This document shows positions 33,918-42,783 of a stretch of DNA of 64,000 nt, piece by piece. The translations under genes were made by a program, and so were the position numbers. The DNA comes from Bacteroidales bacterium UBA6377. GTDB lineage: Bacteria; Bacteroidota; Bacteroidia; Bacteroidales; UBA932. Location: positions 33,395 through 97,394 of the forward strand of contig DJQV01000016.1 in NCBI GenBank assembly GCA_002438805.1. Reading direction: 5' to 3'. How positions within the stretch are numbered: the first letter of the stretch is position 1; the number at the start of each line of letters is the position of its first letter. The notes below the pieces were generated by a model. That model ran no database searches. It saw only the letters and a program-made list of their open reading frames with translations, and was not told the DNA's origin.

Positions 33918-34666
33918 AGGGAAAGGTCCAGTTCTACAGGGCAGTGGTCGGATCCATATATCTCATTGTGGATGTCCGTACCGGTGATGCGGTCACGCAG
34001 GTTGTCTGACACCAGAAAATAGTCTATACGCCAGCCTGCGTTCCTCTCTCGGGCGCGCATCCTGTATGACCACCAGGAATACTTGACTTCATCGGGATGC
34101 TGCTCTCTCCAGCTGTCGTGGAAGCCGGCGGCGAGCAGCTCGCTCATCTTGGTGCGCTCCTGGTCGGTGAATCCGGCGTTGAGGCGGTTTGTGGAAGGGT
34201 TCTTCAGGTCTATCTCCTCGTGGGCCACGTTCATGTCCCCGCATATCACCACGCCTTTTCTCCCGGCAAGACCGCTCACGTAGCCCCGGAAATGGTCTTC
34301 CCATCTCATGCGGTAGTCGAGCCGGCGCAGGCCGTCCTGGGAATTGGGAGTATAGACGTTGACCAGATAGAAATCCGGCATTTCAAGGGTTATCACCCTC
34401 CCCTCCTGGTCGTGCTCTTCATTGTCCATGCCATAACTTACCCCCACCGGGTCCAGTCTGGTGTATATAGCCGTGCCGGAATAACCTTTCTTGGCAGCAT
34501 AGTTCCAGTATGAACGATAACCGTCAAATTCCATGTCGATCTGCCCTTCCTGGAGTTTTGTCTCCTGAAGGCAGATGAAATCGGCATCGAAGCCCTTGAA
34601 GATTTCGGGAAAACCTTTCCCCGCGACGGCGCGGAGGCCGTTGACATTCCAGCTTATGAATTTCAT
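33914..34666 (-). CDS. xth: Exodeoxyribonuclease III
   Basis: 250 residues, normal. An AP endonuclease and 3'-5' exonuclease of base excision repair. KFISWNVNGLRA, CLQETKLQ (metal Glu), GDMNVAHEEIDLKNP, WRIDYFLVS and the terminal GSDHCPVELDL are the family motifs with catalytic Asp and His present. The start at 34666 lies 4 bases after a TACTTTCG box. Divergent from cysS. Confidence 0.96.
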   Translation of the reverse strand: MKFISWNVNGLRAVAGKGFPEIFKGFDADFICLQETKLQEGQIDMEFDGYRSYWNYAAKKGYSGTAIYTRLDPVGVSYGMDNEEHDQEGRVITLEMPDFYLVNVYTPNSQDGLRRLDYRMRWEDHFRGYVSGLAGRKGVVICGDMNVAHEEIDLKNPSTNRLNAGFTDQERTKMSELLAAGFHDSWREQHPDEVKYSWWSYRMRARERNAGWRIDYFLVSDNLRDRITGTDIHNEIYGSDHCPVELDLSL

Positions 34667-34670
34667 AAGA

Positions 34671-34678
34671 CGAAAGTA
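34671..34678 (-). promoter_or_regulatory. -7-like box for xth
   Basis: TACTTTCG on the minus strand, 4 bases before ATG 34666; it resembles the aroK box TATCTTTC. Confidence 0.35.
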
Positions 34679-34720
34679 CGCAATTTATTTGTATATTCGT
34701 GGGCTTATCGATTATTAGCA

Positions 34721-36247
34721 ATGAGAGATCTTAGCCTTACCAATACCCTTTCGCGCAAAAAGGAACTTTTCGTGCCCATCAACCCGGGCCATGTCGGAAT
34801 GTATGTTTGCGGTCCTACCGTCTATGGTGACGCCCATCTGGGGCACGCAAGACCGGGAGTGACTTACGATGTCCTCAGCAAGCTGCTGCGGCACCTTGGA
34901 TACAAGGTGCGCTATGTGCGCAACATCACGGATGTCGGTCATCTTGAGCACGATGCTGATGAAGGCGAGGACAAGATAGCAAAGAAAGCCAGACTTGAGC
35001 AGCTTGAGCCGATGGAGGTTGTGCAGACCTACACGTTCCGCTACCACGAGGCGATGCGAATGCTCAACGTGGCCCCTCCGTCCATCGAACCGAGGGCTTC
35101 AGGACATATCATAGAGCAGATCGAAGCCATCAAGAAGATTCTTGATGCAGGCTACGCATACGTGAGCAACGGCAGCGTCTACTTCGATGTGGAGAAATAC
35201 AACAAGAAATATCACTATGGAGTCCTGTCCGGACGCAATCTGGACGACACACTCGAAGGCACCCGCAGCCTCGACGGGCAGTCCGACAAACACGCTCCGT
35301 ATGACTTCGCGCTGTGGAAAAAGGCCGAGCCTCAGCACATCATGCGTTGGCCGTCCCCTTGGGGAGAGGGATTTCCGGGCTGGCATCTTGAGTGCTCCGT
35401 GATGGGAGAGAAGTATCTCGGGCGCGAGTTCGACATCCACGGAGGCGGGATGGATCTGATGTTCCCGCACCACGAGTGCGAAATCGCGCAGAACGAAGCG
35501 ATGCGCGGCACTCCGGGTGTACACTATTGGGTCCACAACAACATGATCACCATCAACGGGCAGAAGATGGGCAAGTCCCTGGGCAACTTCATCACGCTGC
35601 CACAACTTTTCGCCGGTGACCATCCGAAACTCGAGCAGGCCTACAGCCCGATGACAGTACGATTCTTCATCCTCCAGGCCCATTACCGCAGCACTCTCGA
35701 CTTCTCCAACGAGGCTCTCCAGGCTTCGGAGAAAGGGCTCAAGAGGCTGATGCAGGCCGCAAAGGATCTTTATGCAATGGCTGGGAAGTCCATCCCACAG
35801 TACCAGTACGGAGAGCAGGTAATCGCTGCCGCCCCGGACAACTGTCCGGCGGAGAACGCTGACGTGAAAGCCATATTCGACGGTGTCTACGATGCGCTCT
35901 GCGATGACATGAACACCCCGGTGGCTCTTGCCCATATTGCGGAGGCCGTACGTCTAGTGAACTCTGCCAAAGCGAAGCAGTTGAGTCTCGGGAAGGGCGA
36001 CATGCAGACCCTCGTGCAGATTTTCGACGACATAGTCTTCGGAGTCCTCGGCCTCAAGGACGAAGATGCCGCGGCCGGCTCTGACGGCAAGGTGATCGGA
36101 GGCCTGATGGACATGGTGCTGGAACAGCGCGCTGCTGCCAAGGCAGCCAAAGACTGGGCCGTCTCCGACCACATCCGCGACTCCCTCAAAGCCCTCGGCA
36201 TCCAGGTCAAGGACACCAAGGACGGCGCCGAATGGACGATTGAGTAG
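34721..36247 (+). CDS. cysS: Cysteinyl-tRNA synthetase
   Basis: 508 residues. Class I synthetase: CGPTVYGDAHLGHARP carries the zinc Cys and the HIGH-type motif, GWHLECSVM and HHECEIAQNEA hold the other zinc ligands, and GQKMGKSLGNF is the KMSKS motif. Helical tRNA-binding and DALR-type C-terminal parts follow. It stands alone, convergent with the YitT-like gene with 8 bases between the stops. Confidence 0.97.
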   Translation: MRDLSLTNTLSRKKELFVPINPGHVGMYVCGPTVYGDAHLGHARPGVTYDVLSKLLRHLGYKVRYVRNITDVGHLEHDADEGEDKIAKKARLEQLEPMEVVQTYTFRYHEAMRMLNVAPPSIEPRASGHIIEQIEAIKKILDAGYAYVSNGSVYFDVEKYNKKYHYGVLSGRNLDDTLEGTRSLDGQSDKHAPYDFALWKKAEPQHIMRWPSPWGEGFPGWHLECSVMGEKYLGREFDIHGGGMDLMFPHHECEIAQNEAMRGTPGVHYWVHNNMITINGQKMGKSLGNFITLPQLFAGDHPKLEQAYSPMTVRFFILQAHYRSTLDFSNEALQASEKGLKRLMQAAKDLYAMAGKSIPQYQYGEQVIAAAPDNCPAENADVKAIFDGVYDALCDDMNTPVALAHIAEAVRLVNSAKAKQLSLGKGDMQTLVQIFDDIVFGVLGLKDEDAAAGSDGKVIGGLMDMVLEQRAAAKAAKDWAVSDHIRDSLKALGIQVKDTKDGAEWTIE

Positions 36248-36255
36248 TCTGACTA

Positions 36256-37182
36256 CTACTTCTTCTTCAGGCCCTTGTGGTCACTCCAGAGGCCGTAGAC
36301 CTCACTGACGTTGCCGGCGGTGATGAACGCCTTGATATCATTGTCGCGGATGTACCCCATCAGAGAGGCGAACTCATTCTGGGTCAGAAGAGTCTGTATC
36401 TCCATGTACTTCTCCCCACTATAGCCTCCCGTCACCTCGTAAAGCGTGCAGCCCCGGACAATATCTTCAATGATATACCGACGCAGCCTCTCATGCTCCT
36501 TCGATATGATGCAGACCCGCTTGCGGCGGCTGAGAGAAGCCATGAAGTAGTTGACAATGACACCGTTGATCCATGTGCCGATAAGACCGATGATCACAAG
36601 ACGGAACGGATTGATGAAAAAAGCCGTGCAACATATCATCACCCCTGCGATCGTCACCGACATCCCCATGTCGAAGTGAAAATACTTGTTGAGGATCTTG
36701 GCTATTATGTCAAGTCCCCCGGTCGAAGCGTTGATACGGAAAAGAATCGCCTGCGAGGCGCTCAAAACCAGCACAAAACAGAGCAGGTCAAACCACAGGT
36801 TGCCCATCATGGAAGAGGCCCCCGGCTCCATCAGATTCTGATAAGGGCAGATCTTCTCCCACAAATCCATCATGGGGCCCAGAACCAGTGCGGCATAAGC
36901 CGTCTTGACCCCGAACTCCGGCCCAATCAAGATATACGCCACAACAAGAAGTATAGCATTGATTATCAGAACCACAGTGGAAACTTTGACAACAATGCCC
37001 ATGTTGGCAAGCACCCCGCTTATGACAATCGACAAGCCGGAGATGCTGCCTACCACAAGTTTGCTGGGCACAAGGAAATAGTATACCGCAGCAGCAGCAA
37101 TAAACATGGCTACGGAAATCGTGAGCATGTCTCTCCAGAATTTTGGAGTCTTGACAGAGGCCCAAAGAGAAGTGTCTTTCAT
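36256..37182 (-). CDS. YitT family (DUF161/DUF2179) membrane protein
   Basis: 308 residues. Five to six membrane helices in the first ~200 residues (FLVPSKLVVGSISGLSIV is the DUF161 signature; INASTGGLDIIAKILNKY follows), then a soluble C-terminal DUF2179 domain (CTLYEVTGGYSGEKYMEIQTLLTQNE). Function in the family is not settled. It is 33 bases downstream of the NfnL-like gene and may be its third operon member. Confidence 0.85.
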   Translation of the reverse strand: MKDTSLWASVKTPKFWRDMLTISVAMFIAAAAVYYFLVPSKLVVGSISGLSIVISGVLANMGIVVKVSTVVLIINAILLVVAYILIGPEFGVKTAYAALVLGPMMDLWEKICPYQNLMEPGASSMMGNLWFDLLCFVLVLSASQAILFRINASTGGLDIIAKILNKYFHFDMGMSVTIAGVMICCTAFFINPFRLVIIGLIGTWINGVIVNYFMASLSRRKRVCIISKEHERLRRYIIEDIVRGCTLYEVTGGYSGEKYMEIQTLLTQNEFASLMGYIRDNDIKAFITAGNVSEVYGLWSDHKGLKKK

Positions 37183-37215
37183 TATGGTCGGTTATTAGTG
37201 TGTTTTTCCAAAATC

Positions 37216-38616
37216 TTATCGGGAACCTTTCAAATACCCGTCTATCGCCTTTGCGGCCCGGCGCCCGGCTCCCATGGCAAGTATCACCGTGGCGGCACCT
37301 GTGACGGCATCTCCACCGGCAAATACCCCGGGACGCGTCGTCACGCCAGACTCATCCGCCACGAGGCCCCCGCGACGGTTGGTCTCAAGACCAGGTGTAG
37401 TCCTTGAAATCAGAGGATTGGAAGTAGTACCAAGGGCCATTATTACCGTATCGGTCTCCACCTCAAACTCCGACCCCTCTATTGGCACAGGGCTGCGCCG
37501 TCCGCTCGCATCAGGCTCTCCGAGCTCCATGCGTATACAGCGCAAGGCCTTGACCCAGCCGCGCTCGTCACCGATAATCTCCACAGGATTTGTGAGCAGG
37601 TCGAAAACAATCCCCTCATCCTTGGCGTGGTGTACTTCTTCCCTGCGGGCAGGCAGTTCCGCTTCCGTGCGGCGATATACAATATGGACCTCTGCCCCGA
37701 GACGCAGGGCAGTGCGCGCAGCATCCATGGCCACATTGCCGCCTCCCACGACGCAGACCTTCTTTCCGGCATGGATCGGGGTCAGATAATCATTCCTCCA
37801 GGCGCACATCAGGTTGCTCCGCGTCAGGAACTCGTTGGCCGAGAACACCCCGCAGAGGTTCTCCCCCGGGATGCCCATGAACTTCGGAAGTCCGGCACCA
37901 CTCCCCACAAAGACAGCCATGAAGCCCATCTCTCCCATAAGCGAATCTACAGTCACAGTCCTGCCGACAATCACATCGGTCATTATCTTCACTCCAAGCC
38001 GTACCACATCTTGAATCTCCCCGCGGAGAACTTTCTCCTTAGGAAGACGGAACTCCGGGATGCCGTATTCGAGCACTCCCCCGGCCTTGTGCAGAGCCTC
38101 GAAAATCGTCACGTCGTAGCCGAGCTTGGCCAAATCGGAGGCGCAGGCAAGTCCGGCAGGACCGGATCCTATGACAGCGACTTTCAGGCCATTAGGGGCA
38201 ACCGTCAAACCCGTCTCCGTAGAGTCCGCTCCGCGATGCTCCCGCATATAATCGGCCACAAACCTCTCCAGTTTGCCGATCGCCACAGGCTCCCCCTTGA
38301 CACCAAGCACACAACTACCCTCACACTGGGTCTCCTGCGGGCACACACGTCCGCAGACCGCGGGCAATGACGAATCCTGAGCTATGACATCAGCCGCCCC
38401 GGCAATATCACCGGAACGCAGATGCGCGATGAAATCAGGAATCTTCAAGCCTACAGGGCAGGCCCCCACGCAGCGGGGGTTGCGGCAATGCAGACAACGT
38501 GAAGCTTCAAGCAAAGCCTCCTGCTCATCATATCCATAGCAAACCTCATCAAAATTGGTCGCACGAACCTTCGGATCCTGCTCACGCACAGGCACTCTCG
38601 GTATCCTATCTGCCAT
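37216..38616 (-). CDS. NADPH-dependent glutamate synthase beta chain-like oxidoreductase (NfnL/NfnB-type)
   Basis: 466 residues from ATG 38616, which overlaps the upstream stop (TAATG). The N-terminal Fe-S domain has CLHCRNPRCVGACPVGLKI and VCGRVCPQETQCEGSCV. An FAD site (GSGPAGLACASDLAKLGYDV) and an NAD(P) site (GGGNVAMDAARTALRLGAEV) follow. Paired with the FAD/NAD-binding protein just upstream it matches NfnSL, which bifurcates electrons between NADPH, NADH and ferredoxin. No large glutamate synthase subunit is near, so GltD is less likely. Bifurcation is inferred from family. Confidence 0.85.
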   Translation of the reverse strand: MADRIPRVPVREQDPKVRATNFDEVCYGYDEQEALLEASRCLHCRNPRCVGACPVGLKIPDFIAHLRSGDIAGAADVIAQDSSLPAVCGRVCPQETQCEGSCVLGVKGEPVAIGKLERFVADYMREHRGADSTETGLTVAPNGLKVAVIGSGPAGLACASDLAKLGYDVTIFEALHKAGGVLEYGIPEFRLPKEKVLRGEIQDVVRLGVKIMTDVIVGRTVTVDSLMGEMGFMAVFVGSGAGLPKFMGIPGENLCGVFSANEFLTRSNLMCAWRNDYLTPIHAGKKVCVVGGGNVAMDAARTALRLGAEVHIVYRRTEAELPARREEVHHAKDEGIVFDLLTNPVEIIGDERGWVKALRCIRMELGEPDASGRRSPVPIEGSEFEVETDTVIMALGTTSNPLISRTTPGLETNRRGGLVADESGVTTRPGVFAGGDAVTGAATVILAMGAGRRAAKAIDGYLKGSR

Positions 38617-39479
38617 TATTTTCCTCTCCCTATTCTGCATTTATGATTTTTCATCGCCTCTGCCTCCTCGGCTTTATATTGGCCCTGACGGCGCATGGCC
38701 TCATCAAAATCCACCTCTGCTCCGTTGAACTCCGGCCCCTCCACGCAGGCGAACCTCGTCCTTCCGGCCACGCTCACCCTGCAAGCCCCGCACATCCCGG
38801 TGCCGTCCACCATCAAGGTATTGAGACTCACCGTGATCGGCAGGCCGAGCTTCATGGCAGTGAGAGTCGTGAACTTCATCATAATCATCGGTCCTATGGC
38901 GACCGCCATGGTGTAGCTGCGCCCCTCCTCACGGACAAGCTTCTCAAGCAGGGCGGTGACCATCCCATGGAAGCCCTCACTGCCGTCATCGGTGCATATA
39001 AACAGATTGTCGCACACCGCAGACATCTCCTCCTTATAAATCAATATGTCCTTGGTCTTGGCACCTATTATTACATCCACCTTGGCGCCATGAGCGTGCA
39101 GCCACTTGGCCTGAGGATACACCGGTGCTGTCCCGACACCGCCGGCAATAAATATATACCTGCAGCCGGCGAGCTGCTCCCCCGAAAATGAGACAAACTC
39201 GGAAGGATGCCCAAGAGGCCCCGCCACATCGCGGAAACACTCACCCGGCTCGAATGACAATATATCAGTCGTGGACGCACCTATCTTCTGCGTGACAATC
39301 GTCACACTTCCTTCCTTCGCATCGTAGTCACTTATCGTCAATGGAATACGCTCCCCCTTCTCATCGGGGAGAACCATCAGGAACTGTCCAGGCTTGGCCA
39401 CACTCGCGAGCAGCGGCGCTTTCACTTTCATCCGACAGATTGTCGGAGTCAGCATCTCTTTGGTTATGATTTCATACAT
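38616..39479 (-). CDS. FAD/NAD-binding 2Fe-2S oxidoreductase (NfnS/NfnA-type)
   Basis: 287 residues from ATG 39479; an in-frame start at 39518 is upstream of the promoter box. The ferredoxin-reductase fold shows RIPLTISDYD (FAD binding), FIAGGVGTAPVYPQAKWL (NAD binding) and, near the end, the 2Fe-2S ligands GTGMCGACRV with FACVEGPEF. This is the small partner of NfnSL-type complexes (also called SudB-like or dihydroorotate dehydrogenase electron-transfer-like). A linker ending MKNHKCRIGRGK closes it. Next to an Rnf cluster, it would connect NAD(P)H pools with ferredoxin. Confidence 0.87.
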   Translation of the reverse strand: MYEIITKEMLTPTICRMKVKAPLLASVAKPGQFLMVLPDEKGERIPLTISDYDAKEGSVTIVTQKIGASTTDILSFEPGECFRDVAGPLGHPSEFVSFSGEQLAGCRYIFIAGGVGTAPVYPQAKWLHAHGAKVDVIIGAKTKDILIYKEEMSAVCDNLFICTDDGSEGFHGMVTALLEKLVREEGRSYTMAVAIGPMIMMKFTTLTAMKLGLPITVSLNTLMVDGTGMCGACRVSVAGRTRFACVEGPEFNGAEVDFDEAMRRQGQYKAEEAEAMKNHKCRIGRGK

Positions 39480-39487
39480 TATGAATC

Positions 39488-39495
39488 CAAAAATA
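39488..39495 (-). promoter_or_regulatory. -7 box for the NfnSL-like operon
   Basis: TATTTTTG on the minus strand, 8 bases before ATG 39479. Confidence 0.45.
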
Positions 39496-39529
39496 ATCAA
39501 TCTGTAAAAAAGATGCAATAAGCATAAAC

Positions 39530-39558
39530 GAAAAAACGGCCCCTCAAAACGGAGCCGT
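39530..39558 (-). terminator. Terminator of the Rnf/outer-membrane-protein unit
   Basis: On the minus strand ACGGCTCC pairs with GGGGCCGT (one G-T pair), followed by six T. It lies 20 bases after the stop of the small barrel gene. Confidence 0.8.
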
Positions 39559-39578
39559 CAATCATTGTCGAAACAAGT

Positions 39579-40022
39579 CTAGAACCTGTAACGCACGCCA
39601 AGGGCGAAGCCTGCCCAGCCGAAGCCGCCACCAGTGAAGCTGAAACCAGGTCTCCAGTCAAGAGAAACGGAGATAGGGAGAGAGAAGTTATACTCTGCAC
39701 CTATCTGGCCTACAACACCGAGACCCATCTTGGTCACAGAATTGCCGTTGTCGTCAGTGCTGCCGTAGAAGCCCACCTGAGCACCCGGGCCACCATAGAA
39801 ATTGAAGTTCCCCTCTGAAGCGAAGACGAAGTCATATACGCCAGTGAGGTAGAATCCGTTGCCGAACAGACCAAGGTCTGCCTCGACGAAATTGGTTCCG
39901 AGACCATGCTGATAAGACACCTCCGCACCCCAAGTAGCACGGACACCGAGAGCCCTCGGCTGAGCTGAGGCTGCAACTCCGAACATAAGGATGGAGAGAG
40001 CCACGATAAGTACTTTCTTCAT
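39579..40022 (-). CDS. Small outer membrane beta-barrel protein
   Basis: 147 residues. A signal peptide (MKKVLIVALSILMFGVAASA, then QPRA) precedes alternating hydrophobic strands rich in Gly and aromatics, ending in Phe (GVRYRF), the usual outer membrane insertion signal. Eight short strands fit an OmpW/OmpX-size barrel; no specific family is recognised. It follows rnfA by 32 bases with a terminator after it, so it may be the last gene of the Rnf operon. Confidence 0.75.
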   Translation of the reverse strand: MKKVLIVALSILMFGVAASAQPRALGVRATWGAEVSYQHGLGTNFVEADLGLFGNGFYLTGVYDFVFASEGNFNFYGGPGAQVGFYGSTDDNGNSVTKMGLGVVGQIGAEYNFSLPISVSLDWRPGFSFTGGGFGWAGFALGVRYRF

Positions 40023-40054
40023 AAAATAAAATAATTAAAGGTCAATATGAAAGG

Positions 40055-40657
40055 TTATTTGACAATACCTGAGAACCCGAGGAACGCCATAGCCATGATG
40101 CTGACGGAAATCAGCGCGATAGGCAGCCCCCGAAAAGCCTTCGGAACGTTGTTCAATGCAAGATGCTCGCGGATGCCCGCGAACAGGCACATCGCAAGAC
40201 CATACCCGAGAGATGTGGCGAGGGCATATACCGTCGCCTCTCCGAGATTGAGAAGATGGGCTTCACCACCGAATGTAAACTCCTTGGTGACCACTGTAAT
40301 TGCCACACCGAGCACGGCGCAGTTGGTAGTGATAAGCGGAAGGAATATGCCGAGCGCCTGATAGAGCGACGGGCTTATCTTCTTGAGGACTATCTCCACC
40401 ATCTGCACAAGGGCCGCAATCACAAGGATGAACGAAATCGTCTGGAGGAACTCAAGCCCGAAAGGCAGAAGCAGATATTTGTTGAGCAGATAGGTCACGA
40501 CAGTCGCCAGAGTGATCACAAAGCATACTGCCCCGGACATGCCCGTAGCGGTGGAAAGTTTGTTGGACACTCCCAAGAACGGACAGATGCCGAGGAACTG
40601 GGAGAGGAGAACATTATTGACGAAAATCGCCGATATGATGATAAGAATGTATTCCAT
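40055..40657 (-). CDS. rnfA: Rnf complex subunit A
   Basis: 200 residues, six membrane helices. Together with RnfE it forms the inverted-repeat core that conducts electrons across the membrane, with a 2Fe-2S cluster between the two. NNVLLSQFLGICPFLG and LLPFGLEFLQTI..TNCAVLGVA are conserved and contain the cluster Cys positions. It ends the bcdGEA order. Confidence 0.95.
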   Translation of the reverse strand: MEYILIIISAIFVNNVLLSQFLGICPFLGVSNKLSTATGMSGAVCFVITLATVVTYLLNKYLLLPFGLEFLQTISFILVIAALVQMVEIVLKKISPSLYQALGIFLPLITTNCAVLGVAITVVTKEFTFGGEAHLLNLGEATVYALATSLGYGLAMCLFAGIREHLALNNVPKAFRGLPIALISVSIMAMAFLGFSGIVK

Positions 40658-40665
40658 GACTATAT

Positions 40666-41250
40666 CTACTTTTTGGCAAGGAACTTATTGAACAGCACCA
40701 TCAGATAGCCCAGCACGAGGAACGCTCCCGGCGCCATGACGAAAGCGAGTATGCCGTCTCCCGGGATGAACTTCCATCCGAATACGGAGCCGCTTCCCAG
40801 AATCTCACGGATGATGCCGATGACAGTAAGCGACATGGTGAAGCCGAGACCGATTCCAAGGCCGTCGCAAGCCGAGTCGAGAACAGAGTTCTTGTTGGCA
40901 AACGCCTCTGCACGTCCGAGCACGATACAGTTGACCACGATAAGCGGGATGAAAAGTCCCAGAGTCTCATATACCGCCGGCACATAAGCCTGCATCAGCA
41001 GCTGAAGCACAGTAACAAAAGTCGCAATGATGACGATATATGCCGGGATGCGGACCTTGTCCGGGACGGCAGGAGCCACCAGCGAGATGGCCATATTGCT
41101 GAGTATGAGCACAAACATCGTGGCAAGCCCCATCTCAAGTCCGTTCATCGCCGATGTGGTGGTCGCAAGTGTCGGACACATGCCGAGCACCAGCACGAAG
41201 GTCGGGTTGTCCTTGACAAAACCCTTTGTAATTAGAGAAAGCTTACTCAT
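40666..41250 (-). CDS. rnfE: Rnf complex subunit E
   Basis: 194 residues from ATG 41250, preceded by AAGGAGGAAAGG, one of the few Shine-Dalgarno-like sequences here; it overlaps the rnfG stop by 8 bases. Six membrane helices. VLGMCPTLATTTSAMNG and IVVNCIVLGRAEAFA mirror RnfA. Confidence 0.95.
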   Translation of the reverse strand: MSKLSLITKGFVKDNPTFVLVLGMCPTLATTTSAMNGLEMGLATMFVLILSNMAISLVAPAVPDKVRIPAYIVIIATFVTVLQLLMQAYVPAVYETLGLFIPLIVVNCIVLGRAEAFANKNSVLDSACDGLGIGLGFTMSLTVIGIIREILGSGSVFGWKFIPGDGILAFVMAPGAFLVLGYLMVLFNKFLAKK

Positions 41251-41809
41251 TGTCCTTTCCTCCTTCATTTGTTAAAAAACCGTACACCTTGACAGCGTTG
41301 GCCACCGCCAGCGTATAAGCTCTGGACGTGATGGTGGACGCAGTTATGGCGTCGATATCACCCCCGTCCTTGGTCACAGCCAGCCGGGTCGAAGCCGGGT
41401 CAAGATTGCGGAACTGCCCGAGGAAGCCCTCGTCGTTCTGGCACTTGGCCCCGAGTCCCGGGGTCTCGCTGTGGGAGATGACAGAAGTATTGTAGACCTT
41501 GCCGTCTGAGGTGATGCCGGCCATAACCGCCAGAGCCCCTCCGAACCCATTGGTCACGGAGATGATGGCGTAGCCGGACGAAGTCTTGTAATACGTGTAC
41601 TCCACACCTTCGAATGTCGCGGACGCCTCCGTCACATCGCCTGTAAACTCGGGAAGCACCTTGGCGATAGCCTTGTTGGTCTTGGCCTGTTGCGCGGCTT
41701 TGACAGGCTCCAGCGTCACGGCGTAAGCCACACCGAGCACCGCTGAGCAGATGAGACATACCAGCGTGAGGCACAGAGCCATGTTTTTAAGAGTTGATTG
41801 TGCAGCCAT
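41243..41809 (-). CDS. rnfG: Rnf complex subunit G (FMN-binding)
   Basis: 188 residues from ATG 41809, just after the rnfD stop; in-frame codons up to 41845 would overlap rnfD by 34 bases. One N-terminal membrane helix and a periplasmic FMN domain. The flavinylation site is in DAITASTITSRA, where a Thr takes covalent FMN. ISHSETPGLGAKCQ is the other family signature. Confidence 0.92.
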   Translation of the reverse strand: MAAQSTLKNMALCLTLVCLICSAVLGVAYAVTLEPVKAAQQAKTNKAIAKVLPEFTGDVTEASATFEGVEYTYYKTSSGYAIISVTNGFGGALAVMAGITSDGKVYNTSVISHSETPGLGAKCQNDEGFLGQFRNLDPASTRLAVTKDGGDIDAITASTITSRAYTLAVANAVKVYGFLTNEGGKDNE

Positions 41810-41811
41810 TT

Positions 41812-42783
41812 CTATGCCCTCCCGTATTTTTTCTGGTGAAACCAATTATTGAGAAGAGGCACGGTGCAGTTCATGATGAGGATCGCGAACGACATGCCTT
41901 CAGGATAAGACCCGAAGAAACGGATCAGCACCACAAGCAGGCCGATCCCGATTCCATAGACCACTCCGCCGGCCGTGCTCATAGGCGAGGTCACATAGTC
42001 GGTCGCCATGAAGCATGAGCCGAGAACCATACCTCCGGTGAGAAGATTGAATATCGGGTCGGTGTAAGTGGAAGAATCAACGAGCCAGAGAATACCGGAG
42101 AACACGAACACGGTGGCGAAAATACTGAGCGGAATCCAGATCTTCACATCCTTACGGACAAGAAGATAGACAAAACCGGCCAGCAGAGCCAGAGTGGAAA
42201 TCTCACCTGCCGATCCACCTATGTTGAGGAACAGGGTGCGCAGGTAGTCGGTACCCGCCACAGCCTCGACTCCCCCTTCGGCATAACGCCCGAGAAGAGT
42301 CGCCCCGGACACAGCATCCGTGGCATGGATGAAACCGGGAGTCACCGTCCAGTCGGTCATATAGGTAGGGAAAGATATCAGCAGGAACACACGGCCCGCG
42401 ATCGCAGGATTGAAGATGTTCTGCCCGATGCCGCCGAAAGTCATCTTGACGACGCCGATGGAGAACAGAGCCCCTATCAGCACGACCCACCATGGAGTAG
42501 TCACAGGCAGGTTCATGGCCAGAAGAAGTCCGGTCACAGCGGCAGAGAGGTCAGAAATCGTCGAAGGCCGCTTGAGCAGCCACTTTGTCACAGCCCACTC
42601 GACCAGCACGCAGGAGGCGATGCTGACCGCGAGCACAAGAAGCTCCGCCCAGCCGTAGAAGAGCACGGAAATGATTGCCGCCGGAGCAAGTGCTATGAGC
42701 ACATCCCTCATTACCGAGCGGGTGGAGACATCCGCGTGTATGTGCGGAGACGGAGAAACAAGCAATTTTCCCATATTATTCAT
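41812..42783 (-). CDS. rnfD: Rnf complex subunit D (FMN-binding)
   Basis: About 323 residues from ATG 42783 (overlap of 8 bases with rnfC); ATG 42774 is equally possible and gives MGKLLVSPSPH. About ten membrane helices. The covalent FMN site is the Thr of TDAVSGATLLG. It couples electron flow to Na+ or H+ transport together with RnfG. Confidence 0.93.
   Translation of the reverse strand: MNNMGKLLVSPSPHIHADVSTRSVMRDVLIALAPAAIISVLFYGWAELLVLAVSIASCVLVEWAVTKWLLKRPSTISDLSAAVTGLLLAMNLPVTTPWWVVLIGALFSIGVVKMTFGGIGQNIFNPAIAGRVFLLISFPTYMTDWTVTPGFIHATDAVSGATLLGRYAEGGVEAVAGTDYLRTLFLNIGGSAGEISTLALLAGFVYLLVRKDVKIWIPLSIFATVFVFSGILWLVDSSTYTDPIFNLLTGGMVLGSCFMATDYVTSPMSTAGGVVYGIGIGLLVVLIRFFGSYPEGMSFAILIMNCTVPLLNNWFHQKKYGRA

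Noticed and set aside
37216..38616. Assignment as glutamate synthase small subunit (GltD)
   Set aside because: No large subunit is adjacent, and the immediate partner is an NfnS-type FAD/NAD 2Fe-2S protein, so an NfnL-type role fits better.
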